Positions 1-11,048 of a stretch of 64,000 bases of DNA are shown here, in pieces. The stretch comes from Cyanoderma ruficeps (taxonomy: Eukaryota > Chordata > Aves > Passeriformes > Timaliidae): positions 496,001 through 560,000 of the forward strand of contig VZDJ01001247.1 of assembly GCA_008694505.1 (NCBI GenBank). The letters are read 5' to 3'. A program made the translations under genes and the position numbers. Under the pieces are notes generated by a model that was given only the letters and a program-made list of their open reading frames with translations, searched no databases and was not told the origin of the DNA. Numbering within the stretch: position 1 is the first letter of the stretch; the number at the start of each line of letters is the position of its first letter.

Positions 1-121
1 CTGCTCCAGAAGGCTGGAATTGAACTTCTTTTCCCAGCCCCAAAGAGCCAAATGGTCAGGGTAGCATGAGGAAGTGAAAGTGCATTTCTGCCTGATGCAT
101 GAATCCGTGTCTGGTGGAGAT

Positions 122-150
122 GGAATCATGGAATTGTATTGTTTGGAGAA
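122..150 (-). mobile_element. CR1 LINE, 3' tip (piece 1 of a split copy)
   Basis: Read on the minus strand, this is the extreme 3' end of a CR1 retrotransposon, the part that ends in short repeats resembling GATTCTATG. The copy continues at 587 after a 436-bp insertion. The sequence on each side of that insertion matches the adjoining halves of a CR1 3' end (TTGGAAAAGACCTCT in the usual form). The assignment rests on my recall of the CR1 consensus. Confidence 0.75.
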
Positions 151-586
151 TGTGGGCCTGATATTTCTGGGGCTGAGAGATTTTAGCCTGCTAGCAGCTG
201 CTAACCTTTTCTTAAGGAAAAATTTCTCAAGAAAGTTTCTTCTCAAAACAAACTTGGCAAACAACTCTCCTTTCTCCAAACAATCTTTCTCCAGGTGGTG
301 TTTTGCTGTTTCTCTGGTTTAACCAGTGGGATCAGAGAGGTGTCGTTCCTATTCACCAACCATGTTAAGCCTGTATGGGAACACCTTATAAAAGGTAGTA
401 AGAATTAGACAATAAAGCCTTTTTTTCTATGCTCTTTGCATTCTGGAAAAAAAGAGACTGTTTTATGAATAATTGTTTGCCAAGATTGTTTTGAGAAAAA
501 AAATTATTGAGAAAATTTTCCTTGAGAAAAGGTTAGCAGCTGCTAGAAGGCTAGAATCTCTCAGACCCAAAAATATCAAGCCCACA
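151..586 (+). mobile_element. LTR-like element with long terminal inverted repeats (foldback)
   Basis: The element begins TGTGGGC and ends GCCCACA. About 118 bp at each end (151-270 and 468-586) are inverted copies of each other at roughly 88% identity by eye, so the whole unit could fold into a long stem with a ~200-nt loop. The loop carries a TATAAAA box near 387 and an AATAAA poly-A signal near 411, in the order and spacing of a retroviral LTR read on the plus strand. It interrupts a CR1. The flanking hexamers GGAGAA (145-150) and GGGCAA (587-592) both look like decayed copies of GGAAAA, the expected CR1 sequence there, which suggests a 6-bp TSD and a class II (ERVK-like) solo LTR. A foldback DNA transposon is the main alternative, but the TG...CA ends and promoter/poly-A pair favour an LTR. 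I do not recognise the family. Confidence 0.7.
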
Positions 587-875
587 GGGCAAGACCTCTG
601 AGATCATCAGGTCCAGCTGGCAATGTGGCACCACCACCAGGATCACCACCAGACTACATCCCCAGGTACCACACCCACGTGTCTTCTGAACACTTCCAGG
701 GACAGGGACTCCACCAGCACTGCCCTCACCAGCCTGTGCCATGAAAACTTTTGTCCTGATGTCCAATCTAAACCTCCTCTGGTGCAACTTGAGGTTCTTG
801 TCCCATGTTCCCTGGGAGCAGAGTCTGACCTGGCTCCAGCTTCTGTAATCCAGAGCAATCTGTACAGGCCACACA
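587..875 (-). mobile_element. CR1 LINE 3' fragment (piece 2 of the split copy)
   Basis: This is the antisense of a CR1 3' region. It runs from the GACCTCTGAGATCATCAGGTCC segment back through the conserved part read here as CTAAACCTCCTCTGGTGCAACTTGAGG and fades out near 875. It forms one 5'-truncated CR1 with 122-150. The minus-strand open frames across it are accidental. Confidence 0.85.
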
Positions 876-1300
876 AGGGGATGACCCTGAGTAGGAACAC
901 TCCATTCTACCCTGCATCATATTGTGCTCATGGTTTATTCTGGTTCATGGTTTTGGGGATATTTTAAAACTCTTTTTTATTTAGAATTATTTTTATTGTG
1001 CAAAGAAGCATCATAACTTAGTGACCCCATCCTGTGCATTCAGCATTTTTAAAGCACTAAGTGTATTTGGAAATGGTTGATGTCCTGCTTGGATGTTTCA
1101 GCCTCATTCAAATACTAGCCGACGTAATTAATGGCGAAAATATTTCTGTGAGGGTGGCCTTTCATAACAGCTTGGTTGCCTTATGACTTTGGGTTAAAAG
1201 GTGTTTATTTCTTTTTTTTTCTTTTAATAGGTACTTGTGTATTGGATACAACAAGAAAAAACCTTATACTATAGACACAAAAATTCAGTGTAATTTTAAA
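876..1300. other. Unassigned AT-rich DNA
   Basis: No gene, repeat family or strong structure seen. A pyrimidine run followed by TTTTAATAG near 1210-1230 resembles a splice acceptor, but the following frame runs straight into an LTR, so I do not treat it as an exon. Confidence 0.5.
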
Positions 1301-1306
1301 CAGCTC
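1301..1306. repeat. Target-site duplication CAGCTC, left copy
   Basis: CAGCTC directly precedes the LTR at 1307-1571 and recurs exactly at 1572-1577. A 6-bp duplication is typical of class II (ERVK/beta-like) retroviral integration. Confidence 0.85.
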
Positions 1307-1571
1307 TGTGATCGCGAGGCTGGGATGTCCCAGCTTCAGGGACAGAAAGATGAGGCCACCAGCAGCAGTTCAAGGGAATATACATTTGTACAAAGGTCAA
1401 GAGATTGGCTACACAGGTCACCACCTCTCTAACCTGGATGGTGGACATCACTATCAATCATACTTCTCTCAGAGGAGAAGTATGTAAATATCTGTTTTTA
1501 CACACTTGTTTACATTCCACTCTGTGGGAACCCACAGCACGAAGATAGAAGGCAGAAAATTCAGGGCGACA
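1307..1571 (-). mobile_element. Solo LTR, ERVK-type, minus strand (copy A)
   Basis: On the minus strand the element begins TGTCGCCCTGAATT and ends GATCACA, giving TG...CA termini, and is bounded by the perfect 6-bp duplication CAGCTC. It is a second copy of the LTR at 55429-55730, reading the opposite way. The two share the start, the ATGTAAACAAGTGTGTAAAA segment, the CACCATCCAGGTT segment and the CTTTCTGTCCCTGAA segment near the end. Copy A is 37 bp shorter overall, mainly through loss of about 36 bp near 1379; in copy B that stretch holds the TATA-like and poly-A-like motifs. No internal retroviral sequence adjoins, so this is a solo LTR left by LTR-LTR recombination. The class rests on TSD length and general form. 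Confidence 0.85.
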
Positions 1572-1577
1572 CAGCTC
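1572..1577. repeat. Target-site duplication CAGCTC, right copy
   Basis: Exact match to 1301-1306, on the other side of the solo LTR. Confidence 0.85.
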
Positions 1578-4500
1578 TTCTTTCCCTAGCAGTGTGCTCA
1601 GTGGGTGGGATACCAGAGCTGTGCTGAACAAACTTCCTGACCTTAAAGAGAGAAGACTGCCTGTTCCTCAGGGCCCCCACAGCAAGGAGATGTGACATTT
1701 GGTTTGATGAGCTCCAGAAATTCCTCTGCTCAGCTTGGTGCTGTAGAGCCCTAGAGCCTTTAGCCCTTTTTTTTCCCTTCAGCTCTGCAATACTTTGTCT
1801 TCTTCTGAAGAAGACCGAGTAGGGAAGGTGGGTTCAGAAGGAGTTTGGCAAAGACAAATCCATCTGTTGTAGATTTTGGAACTTTCTTGGCTTTTTTTGC
1901 AATAATGACCTTTCTTAATGCGTTTTGCAGGAGGAAGAGGAGTCCCCAAAATTCCAGTCATCTAATGAGAGAACAAAGTAATCCATTACACCTTCCAAAA
2001 ACATCTTTTGAGGAATGCTAGCTATATAGTCATATCCATTCAGCTTCATCTCCAGCAAGTTTTAGTGGTGCAAATGAATATTTTAAATAATTGTGGACAA
2101 ACCAACAGCTGTAAATTGGGATTTAGTTTATAACTAATAAGTTTCAGCCAGTGTCATACCCTGAGGATGGTTCTCTAATGTGTCTACTTATGGTTACTCA
2201 GGAGATGAATTCCAAGAGGCAGAGAAAGAAAGAGTCTCTTCTGAGAAGAGAACCAGGAGGAAACAAAACTGCAGAAATCCTGGCTGTTCCTTACTTATGA
2301 GGTTGAAATGTCATTTCTGTGTTGTCACAGATTAATGACCAAGAAGTTTAAATATCCTACTTAACCTGCCCTAGATCAATGCTGCAGATTGTCTCCAAGG
2401 CACTCAGAGCCTTGTAAGAAATTAAAAAGACAAAAGGACGATTTTGGCTTTTTCCTCATGTTTACCTGAAAAGATAAAATCATTTTTAAAAACCCTAATG
2501 ATCAGCAAAGCTAAACCCCCCCCCCAAAAAAAAAACCAACCAAAAATCCCCCACCTAAATATATTTGTAGTCATCTTTATTCTTAGAACTAGGAAGTTCT
2601 GAAAACTTTCTGAACCTTATCCTGTTGTTGGAATGTTTATGGAGAGCACAGGAATCCCTCTAGCAGTCATCCCATTTTCATGTGATATTAGTAAAAGCTG
2701 CATGACTATGAAACACTCACTTGGAAATGAAAACGTTTGGGTTTTTTTGTGAGATGCACAGTCACCTACACAATAAGATGATATTCATTTTGGTTTCAAG
2801 AGAAAAAAAACTCACAAAAGTCTTTGAACTCTTATTTTTGTGGTGCTGTCATACTTTTTTTCCCACACAAAGTGCTATTGCTCAATGGAGAGAAAGAAAA
2901 GGACATAAAAAGTCTGTCTTGGATGTTGTCAGGGAACCATCCCACCCTAACTGTAAAATCTTAGACTTAAATAGCTTTAATAACTTGTAAAAATCCTATG
3001 TGCAAGGATGGGGCCTTGCTTCTGACTCATGGAAGCACTTCCCTGGGGAAATTATTCCTTTATTATAGGAAGTAATTCCCTTATTACAGGAAATTATTGC
3101 TGTGCAATAGTCATGTATTGTGTTTCTGTTTCAGTCGCAGCTCTTATACCACCCAGGACTTCTTTAACTCTGTTCTTGTCCTTTTCTTGTCTACCCATAA
3201 TATCAACATCGTTGTCATTGACAGTTTTGAATAAATGATTTGTCTCTGATAAAACTGCAAAAGATAAGAATGAGACATGTGGAAATGCTGGGGAACAACA
3301 CACCCCCAAATATTTTCCTCCCAGCAATTTAAGGTCTGTGCTGGGCTTACATGACAAGGGCTAGTATTACATTTTTCTGGCTGTTTCTAGCTATGCTACT
3401 CTGCTATTAATTAGCAATAAGTTAAATTTGTCTTCCCCAATTTGAACTGTTTTGCCTGTATGGTAATTGGTGAATTACCATAACAGGAGATCCCTGTCAT
3501 TATTAAGACTGACAAGTTTTTTTGTTATATTTTCGGCCCCATCTTGTTGAGAAGGGAGAGTGAGACAGAGCCTTGGAGGGCACCTGGTCAATCCACCTCA
3601 GGTTATTTATCAAGTCAACTTTATTGCTTTAAAAATTGCAAGCCAACAACTTTCAGCAGCTAAAATAAGAGTTCATTTAATTGAAAAGGTACAAGGCTAT
3701 TTGTGTTTAGTATCCTACCGTGCAGAATATAACTTCTAAGTTCCAAAATCAAAATATTGACATATTTAAAACCCTTATCAAGATTACTAAACCTGAGCAA
3801 ATAAACAAACTAAAATACTGGAATTGTAATATCTGTGAACGATTTTATACCTCTGGCCATAAAGGGAGCACAGACTTTATACACTCATTATTTTAATTAT
3901 TGATGAAATAATTTCTGGAAATAAATAAAAATTATAATCCATTTCTAAGTAATATCTTTATCCCTAAAAATTCTATAAAATGCTAGGTGTGTCATGTGAA
4001 AAGAAGGCTTAACTTCAAGAGAAATGTCCAGTGGAAACTGAGTATCCTTTTGGTGCAAAATAATTGCTATAGGTTGATGCTTGTGAATTTATGATGATAT
4101 TATGAGTGCCATGACTAGAAATAAAAGATTTTTGGGCTGTGTAATTCTATGTAATTCTGCACATTTCTCCCCTGAAATGTGAGTTCCAAGTCTGGGGCAA
4201 CATGGAATATCTCAGGGGGAGTTGCCCAGGAGTCTCTCAGTGCCTCACAACATGCAGAGATTTGGTTTTCTACTTGGAACAGAATCCTGGGCTCAATTGT
4301 CTCTTTTTTATCCTTTTTTTTTTTCCCATTTAAATTATTTTTTAACTAGATACACCTCATTGGCTTCATTGCTGTCCATCCTCCTGGGGTTCTGTGAAAT
4401 AGGGAGATTTTCAAAGCAGAAGGAACACAACACTTCAAAAAGATGTGCCAAAACACCACATTTCTTGATAAGCCAGGCTTTTCCATCAGGCCCGGGTTAC

Positions 4501-6555
4501 TTCCAAGTTAGAGAACCATTTTTCAGAATTTTTTTCAAAATTTAATTGCACTGGAATTGTTTTTCTCGAAGGGCTTTAACTTTGTTGAGCCCTCCTTGCT
4601 GTCAATAAGTGCATAAATAATGAGTCAGAGCAGAGCCACTGCTCACACACGGCTCTGCCCTCCTGGCAAACCCTGATTGCTGCTGGGTAAATTGCAGGAA
4701 AATAGAGTCCAGTGCCTGCTTTTAGGAGTTTTGAAACAGAGCCATTTGTGTATTTTTATATTTATATTTATATTCACTTTGAAGAAAACCAATATCTTCA
4801 CATTATCCTTTCTTATCCTTATTTACTCAATTTCTCACAATCTCTTGGAAGGACATGGTGTCTGCTTTGTCACAATTTGTTACTCAGACAGCTTAAAAAA
4901 ATAGTCCCGTTCATATAGATTTCTTTTCCAGACTCTTCTTTACACTTTTTAGATTTTTTTTTTTTTTTCCCCATAGAGACCATATATCTTTAAAAGGAAA
5001 AAAAAATAAACAAAAAAACCAACAAAACCAAATCCCACTGTAGGGAGATTTTTTATCAGGAAGTGAAATAACCTCAGTGAGAGCATAGTTCCCTAAATTT
5101 CCATGTGTAAGTGTAACATTATGCTACATAAGTAGACTGGAATAGATAAACATAAATTCTAAAGCTGACTGCACCAGCCTTGAAAAGCTGTAATTAAGGT
5201 AAAGAAAGTCCAGGGAACGATCTCTAAGGAAATAAAAATAATGAATGAAAGAAGGAACCATTTCTCCGCAGTACATTATTCCACAATAATTAACATTTTT
5301 TATCGCTGCATATATATCTCCAATTAGCTATCTGAAAACTGAGGTCTGAGTTAATTGATTCTGTTATACTTGTGTAAATCTCAGCTAATTCCATGTGCTT
5401 CAGCAAAGCTGCTCTGGTGAAGCTTGATGGCAGGATCTGGTCAGCCATATGGGCTGCTTTGATCATCCTAAACTGCTCATTTAGGAATGTACAGTAACTA
5501 ATACAGATTAATACAAGTGTTTAGCTGCAAACCAAGAAAAATCAAATATTTCCTGTCTTCCTGCATGTAAAAATACCATCTAAGTACTATATTCTATAGG
5601 AACGTAATGATAAAGTGAAAAGATAAATTTTGATTTGGAAGTTTGTCCTTAAACCAGCATGGTTTTCTACCAAATCTGACCTTTTGTTTTATTTTACATA
5701 GGATTTTCCAATTCCAATGTATATTCTATCCAGCAAAGACTGAGACAAATACAGAAGATGGCATAACATAGGAATTTTATATACACACACACACATACTG
5801 GCAGTGGTATTACCAGTAAAACTCACATTCAAATATTATTGAATACGCATTCTTAACTTTCTTGTCTTCAGCTGATGCCAATTTTTAAATTTATTGAAAT
5901 TCAGTAATTTGATCCATTTCTCCTGAGAACGTACATTTTTTATGATTTGGAAGGGAATGCTGCTTTGATTTGATTTTTTTCTCACCTTTCAGAATCTTTA
6001 CATGAATTTTTGTATAAAGCATAGATCTGTTAATTTGGAAAAATCTGCTGGTACTTATGTTTTTCTTCTTAGACTCTGGACTACTTTGGGAAAGCTTGAC
6101 AACGTGTAGTTTTCAAAGGAGCTAAGCCATGTTTCCTTGTGATAAAATACCTTTTGAAGAATATGTTGAAGGCTTTCCCCCTTCAAACAGTCTTCTTTCT
6201 AATTAGCTGGAAAAAGAAAACAAATGTGAAAACATAAAAAAAAAAATACACAAAAATCCATAAAATTTTAGTGCACACAAATTCCTCTGCTGCCTTTCTC
6301 TTTGGCAGGAATATATTTCAGGTTCTGACAGTGAACCAGAGTGCTTGGAGCTGCTGGGCTCAACGGGGCTTAAACTGAAGCCTAACAATTCTGGAGGCAG
6401 CTTAAACCTTCTTAGCAGGACAGATAAAATTAAACATTCTGGTGGCAACAAGTGGGCTGGAAGGGTGAGGGATCCAGCTTTCCTTTTTTATGGGTTTGGG
6501 ACTGAGGTGAGAGCTGAGGGACAGGAGAGGAGCAAACACTGGGGCTTTGTGAAAC
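1578..6555. other. AT-rich unique DNA without genes
   Basis: About 5 kb with no coding region or dateable transposon that I can support. Visible items are a C-run then A-run near 2515-2540, TTTATA-type short repeats near 4750, an (AC)n tract at about 5780-5797, and several poly-A/T tracts. A possible highly decayed CR1 end near 3570-3605 is too weak to call. Confidence 0.6.
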
Positions 6556-6660
6556 AGAAACTGGAGTCTTGTTTTCTTCCCCACTTTTATAGAAACTGGA
6601 GTCTTGTTTTCTTTCCCACTTTTATAGAAACTGGACTTTTGTTTTCTTTCCCATTTTTCT
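6556..6660. repeat. 35-bp tandem repeat, three copies
   Basis: Three consecutive 35-bp units start at 6556, 6591 and 6626, each beginning AGAAACTGGA and containing TTGTTTTCTT. Units 1 and 2 differ at about one base; unit 3 is more diverged, with ACTTTT for AGTCTT and a changed end. It is a small variable-number tandem repeat. Confidence 0.9.
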
Positions 6661-9600
6661 TTCTTACATTGCTTCTACTCTTCTACAGGGCTTTCCTGTG
6701 AAAACCCCACCTTTTTGAACACCCTAACCAGCAGCAGAATTGATTTAGAATTAATTTAGAACACTGGGGTTTTGCCATGAATGTAATTTTGAAGTCAGTT
6801 TCAGTAATAATCATGTGTAGTTATAAATCTGTTCTTCAACATCTTGTTACACAAGTGCTTTTTTCATGAAACACATTCTTGCTAAGACTGAGCCAGTTAC
6901 CACGCGCCCTTTCTAATTGAGTACTATTTCCATTTTAAAGTGAAAAACACAGTTGCTCATGTTTATTTCAGGCAAAGATATTACAGATGTCAAAAAATAC
7001 AGAGCTATCAGGCTAAAAATCTGAATCAGATTTTTCTTTTTAATGATAGCTTGCATATGATATTAAAGCAGACGAAATAAAAAAAAAAAAATCTGCTAAG
7101 AGTTGTTTGGAAAATAAACAGAACAAAAAATAGAAGCTAATAGTGTTTCCTTCCTAGGGATAGTGGCATGTTACAGAGCATTCCAGGTGGCAGGAAGCCA
7201 TACATTTATGGACTCTTGATGTAATTTGGTTCTGTCCCTAAATAACAGGGGTTGATTTGTTACTTTAAAACTGCTCAAGCAACAGAAAGCTCAAAAAATC
7301 AAAACCTGCCTGAGATGTGCTCCTGACATTCTTCCTGAAGTAAAGCAGGAGAGGCCATTTGATGTTCTTATTTCTTTGGAGCCAAAACCTGCCTCAGATA
7401 TTGATTTTCTCACCGAGGAGTGGGCTTGCAGAAGGTGAAGAGCTCTGATGTGTGGAGATCCCAAGTATGGAGGCACACAACACACACCACATAATTTTTT
7501 CATTATTTTAGTTCTTAATGGAAAACAGCCTTGAAAAACAAATGGTTCTGGTGAGGCCTCAGTTTAATCTGGGGTTTAGGTTTCTAAAGTTCAGATAAAA
7601 CAGTCAGAGCTCAGTGCCGTCAGGAAGCTCTTACCTGTGAGCCCAGCAGACACCAACCTTTTCCACATCTTCTTGCAGCTGGAAGTGGCTGGGCTGTTGA
7701 AGAGCACAAGGGTCACTTCTCCAAGAGGCCAACATATTAAGGAAGGAGGTCAACATATTTTTCTCCTATTTTTTAACAGTTCAAAAACTGTTCTATTTAG
7801 CAGTTTTAACTTGTGATATCCAAACCTTTCCATTTCTTCAGCTCAGGCATTCAGGGTACAAGCCCAGGTACAAAGATCCCTTGGACCATAACTCTCATAT
7901 GGCTTAGATAAAATGCCCAACACGTTCATGCCACACCAAAACATGTTTTCTTTTCTGCATTAGAAGAAGGTAAAAAGAAAGGTTGTCTGGCTTCCAAAAG
8001 CACCCTCTGAAGGAGCCAGCAGATTTTCACTGTTTTCCTCCATGAAGAAATGATACTTTGACTGGCACAAGTGCGTGAGGAATGACCAGTCCTGTTAATT
8101 TGAGACCTGGCGTTTCAGGTAAAACCAGGATTCCAAACATGGCCATCAACACATGCTGAATATACAGCTGGGATCTTTGTTCCCTTTGTCACAGTTTGTT
8201 GTACTTGGTCTTTCAATGAGAAAAATTCACGAGTTATCTACAATTTTGATTTAGCTTGTAGGAGTTAAAAAAAAAAATAAAGTCCTACAAAACACCAAGG
8301 GAAAAACCCAAACAAAACCCCCCCTCAGAACTCCCAAGCAAACAAATGAAAAAAGAACCCCACCAAACTCTCTTTATTCCACAGTAATTCAAATAGTGAT
8401 CTGTCAAAGGACAGAATGTATTTGCTGAATGACAAATACATTCATGAAATGCATAGATGCACAATTTCTAGGCCAACACTGTATTTTTTTAATACATACT
8501 AAAGCAGCATTTTTCCATCAAAAATCAGAAATGAACTGAGCATCCTACCTAAGTCAGGTGCTCTTTGTGATCTTTAGGGAAGTCTATACGGGATTTCTGG
8601 GGAAGAAGAAATGTTAAGTGCATACGAGATCCTTCTTAATCCAAGCTGATATCTGGGATCTCAGTCCTTGGAGGTCTTGTTAACTCCTAGGGCCCAGGAC
8701 AGAGCAGACTCTGGCTGCAACAGCTTGGCTGGACACTCCCAAGGTCACAACAAACCTCATTTATTGCAGAGTTATGTAAACTACACTTTAGAAATTAGAA
8801 CACTATTTGTGAGGAATTTTAGGGTTTTTTCCAAGTTGTCTTTTTACAGCTGGAATTAATGGTGTTTGATAAAATCACCCAGCTCTGTTGATATTAGTGA
8901 TAGAAAGCATGAGCTGATTTACCCCAGTTTTCTTTGTAATAGAAAAATCGCCTTTCACATTTGGGATGTGAATTAGAATTGGAGATTTTTTTATTTATAC
9001 ATTTTATTTATACACTGTATGTGACAAAAGTCACCATGACAATCAGAGGGATGCAACATGCCAACCTCCTTGCATACGTTAACCGCAACAGAAATGCATA
9101 AAAACCTCTTCCCTGTAGTTATTTTCCAAGTCATAAAGAATGTCCCAATCCTTTACTGCGATATTAACAATGTACTGCTGGTGAGAGAAGTACCAGGCCA
9201 TCATTATTCACTTCTGTCATTCAGAGGAGCTGTGTTATGTCACGTTCACCTATGAACCCTAAACGTTTTAGGGTTTATTCCTCCAGTTCCCCGTTTACCT
9301 GGAGCATAGGACTGCTGCTGTAAAGGCAAGAACAAGAGACCATTTCATACTGGCTTTTTTATTTTATTTTGTTATTCCCTTCATTGGGTTACGCAAAAAT
9401 GAAGAGAAAATATTACTGGAAATGCAAATTGTAGAGAAGAAATTGCACACACCCACCTAAAATAACAACTTGATTTTTTCATAGCTACCATTTTTATGTT
9501 TGCTAGAAACCAATCTGCAATATTCCAGAGCTATCCTGAGTTGTGAGTATGAGGAAGCTCACTTCACACATACTATGCCCGTCACCAGAATTTGGATGAT

Positions 9601-10584
9601 ACATGTTTCTCTCTGGCTATAGATGTGTCCAAATACCCTCCCTTGAAAGCTTCCCTTAGTCCCTCCCAAGGTCTAATTCATTTTTTCATGCTGTATTTAT
9701 TCATCTTTCTGATCTGCTTGGTGAGCATCCAACCCCATGTTCACCCACAGCTGTGTCCTCATTTCCACATCCCCCAAATCCTACATCTCCATGGGAATGC
9801 AACATTCTCTTTGAATTCCACAGGGCCATTCCTACAGGAATTATTTGTCACTGATAATAAAAACAGGATGGAAAAACGGCCTCCTAAACATGCACCTTGT
9901 TAAATTCATGGTCATGACATCAAGATGCCCTTTTTCTCTTGGGAATTTTAGACATTGTTGCTTAAAGCATCCCCATTTAGCTGCTCTAAAATGTCTGAAA
10001 CCATTGCCAGTCACTTGTAGTAGCACTTCACAAACCTTGAAAACATAAGAAAGGACTCAGTTCTATTTAATTATTTTCCTATAACTCTTTTCCCACATTT
10101 TATATTTTGAGACAAGTAGATTAAAATATTATAAAAGAGAAAAGCCAGACTTTTCATCTTCTCTGGTTTGATGCAGAAGAATTTATGAGACAGTGAAAAC
10201 AGAAAGTGGCAGGAAGCCTTTTTCACCTTCATTGAGTAAGCACTTTATTTTTTTCTTAATTTGAGATGTGAGGAAGGGAAGGAAGTTTCAACTGACCTGT
10301 GAAACAAAGGGAAATTCCCTATTTCTCTGTGAAAGCTGATTATTAAAAACCAGCATGAAAATTGGTTAATGACAGCGCACCCCCAAAGTTGCCACTCCCA
10401 TCTGCAAAAATCAATCGTCAGAAATAATTTATGTAAACTGTTTTGTCAAAATATTTCAACTATCCCACCCCCCTGTTCAATCCAGAAATGTTTTTATTGC
10501 ACAGATGTAATTGTTTGGTGGTCCATTAGTCTGAGTGGAAGCTTAAAGAGTTTCCTCTCTATTCCCCAGCACAGGGAGGGGATG
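6661..10584. other. AT-rich unique DNA without genes
   Basis: No convincing gene or transposon. It holds short A/T tracts (for example near 7080 and 8265), a telomere-like inverted repeat at 9255-9275 and scattered short open frames of the length expected by chance. Confidence 0.6.
9255..9275. repeat. Short inverted repeat of telomere-like sequence
   Basis: AACCCTAAA, a 3-nt spacer CGT, then TTTAGGGTT: a perfect 9-bp inverted repeat. Each arm contains one CCCTAA/TTAGGG unit, so it resembles two head-to-head telomere units, but a single unit per arm can easily arise by chance. Confidence 0.7.
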
Positions 10585-11048
10585 TGGAGCTGTTGAAGAG
10601 TCCAGGGGAGGCACCAGGATGAGCAGAGGGATGGAGCAGCTCTGCTGGGAGGAAAGGCTGGGAGACTTGGGATTGTTCACCTGGAAAGGAGAAGCTTTGG
10701 GGTGACCTCACTGTGGCCTTCCAGGATCTGAAGGAGCTGACAGAAAACACGGAGAGAGACTGTTTACGAGGGATGAAAGGACAGGACACAGGGAATGGAT
10801 TCCAACTGTCAGAAGGAAACGTTAGATGGGATATTGGGAAGGAATTGTTCCCTGGGAGGTGCAGAGGCCCTGGCACAGGGTGGCCAGAGAAGCTGTGGCT
10901 GGCCCTGGATCCCTGGAAGTGTCCAAGGGCAGGTTGGATGGGACTTGGAGCAACCTGGGCTGGTGGAAGGTGTCCCTACCCATGGCAGGGGGTGGCACTG
11001 GACGGGCTTTAAGGTCCCTCCCAGCCTAAACCATTCCATGACTCCATG
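10585..11048 (+). mobile_element. CR1 LINE 3' fragment
   Basis: Sense-strand CR1 of about 460 bp from the GTCCAGGGGAGGCACCAGGA segment, through GGACACAGGGAATGG and CCTGGCACAGGGTG, to a degenerate CCATTCCATGACTCCATG 3' end. It is 5'-truncated as usual for CR1. Open frames of about 100 codons on both strands reflect its GC-rich, stop-poor sequence, not a gene. Close relatives in this window are at 20040 (minus), 33946 (plus) and 54440 (minus). Confidence 0.92.

Noticed and set aside
1210..1235. Polypyrimidine tract plus TAG resembling a splice acceptor
   Set aside because: The following frame enters a solo LTR after about 70 bp, and no matching donor or conserved peptide is seen.
3568..3605. 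Possible CR1 3' end (GCCTTGGAGGGCACCTGGTCAATCC)
   Set aside because: Too short and diverged; no 3' terminal repeats or upstream CR1 sequence adjoin.
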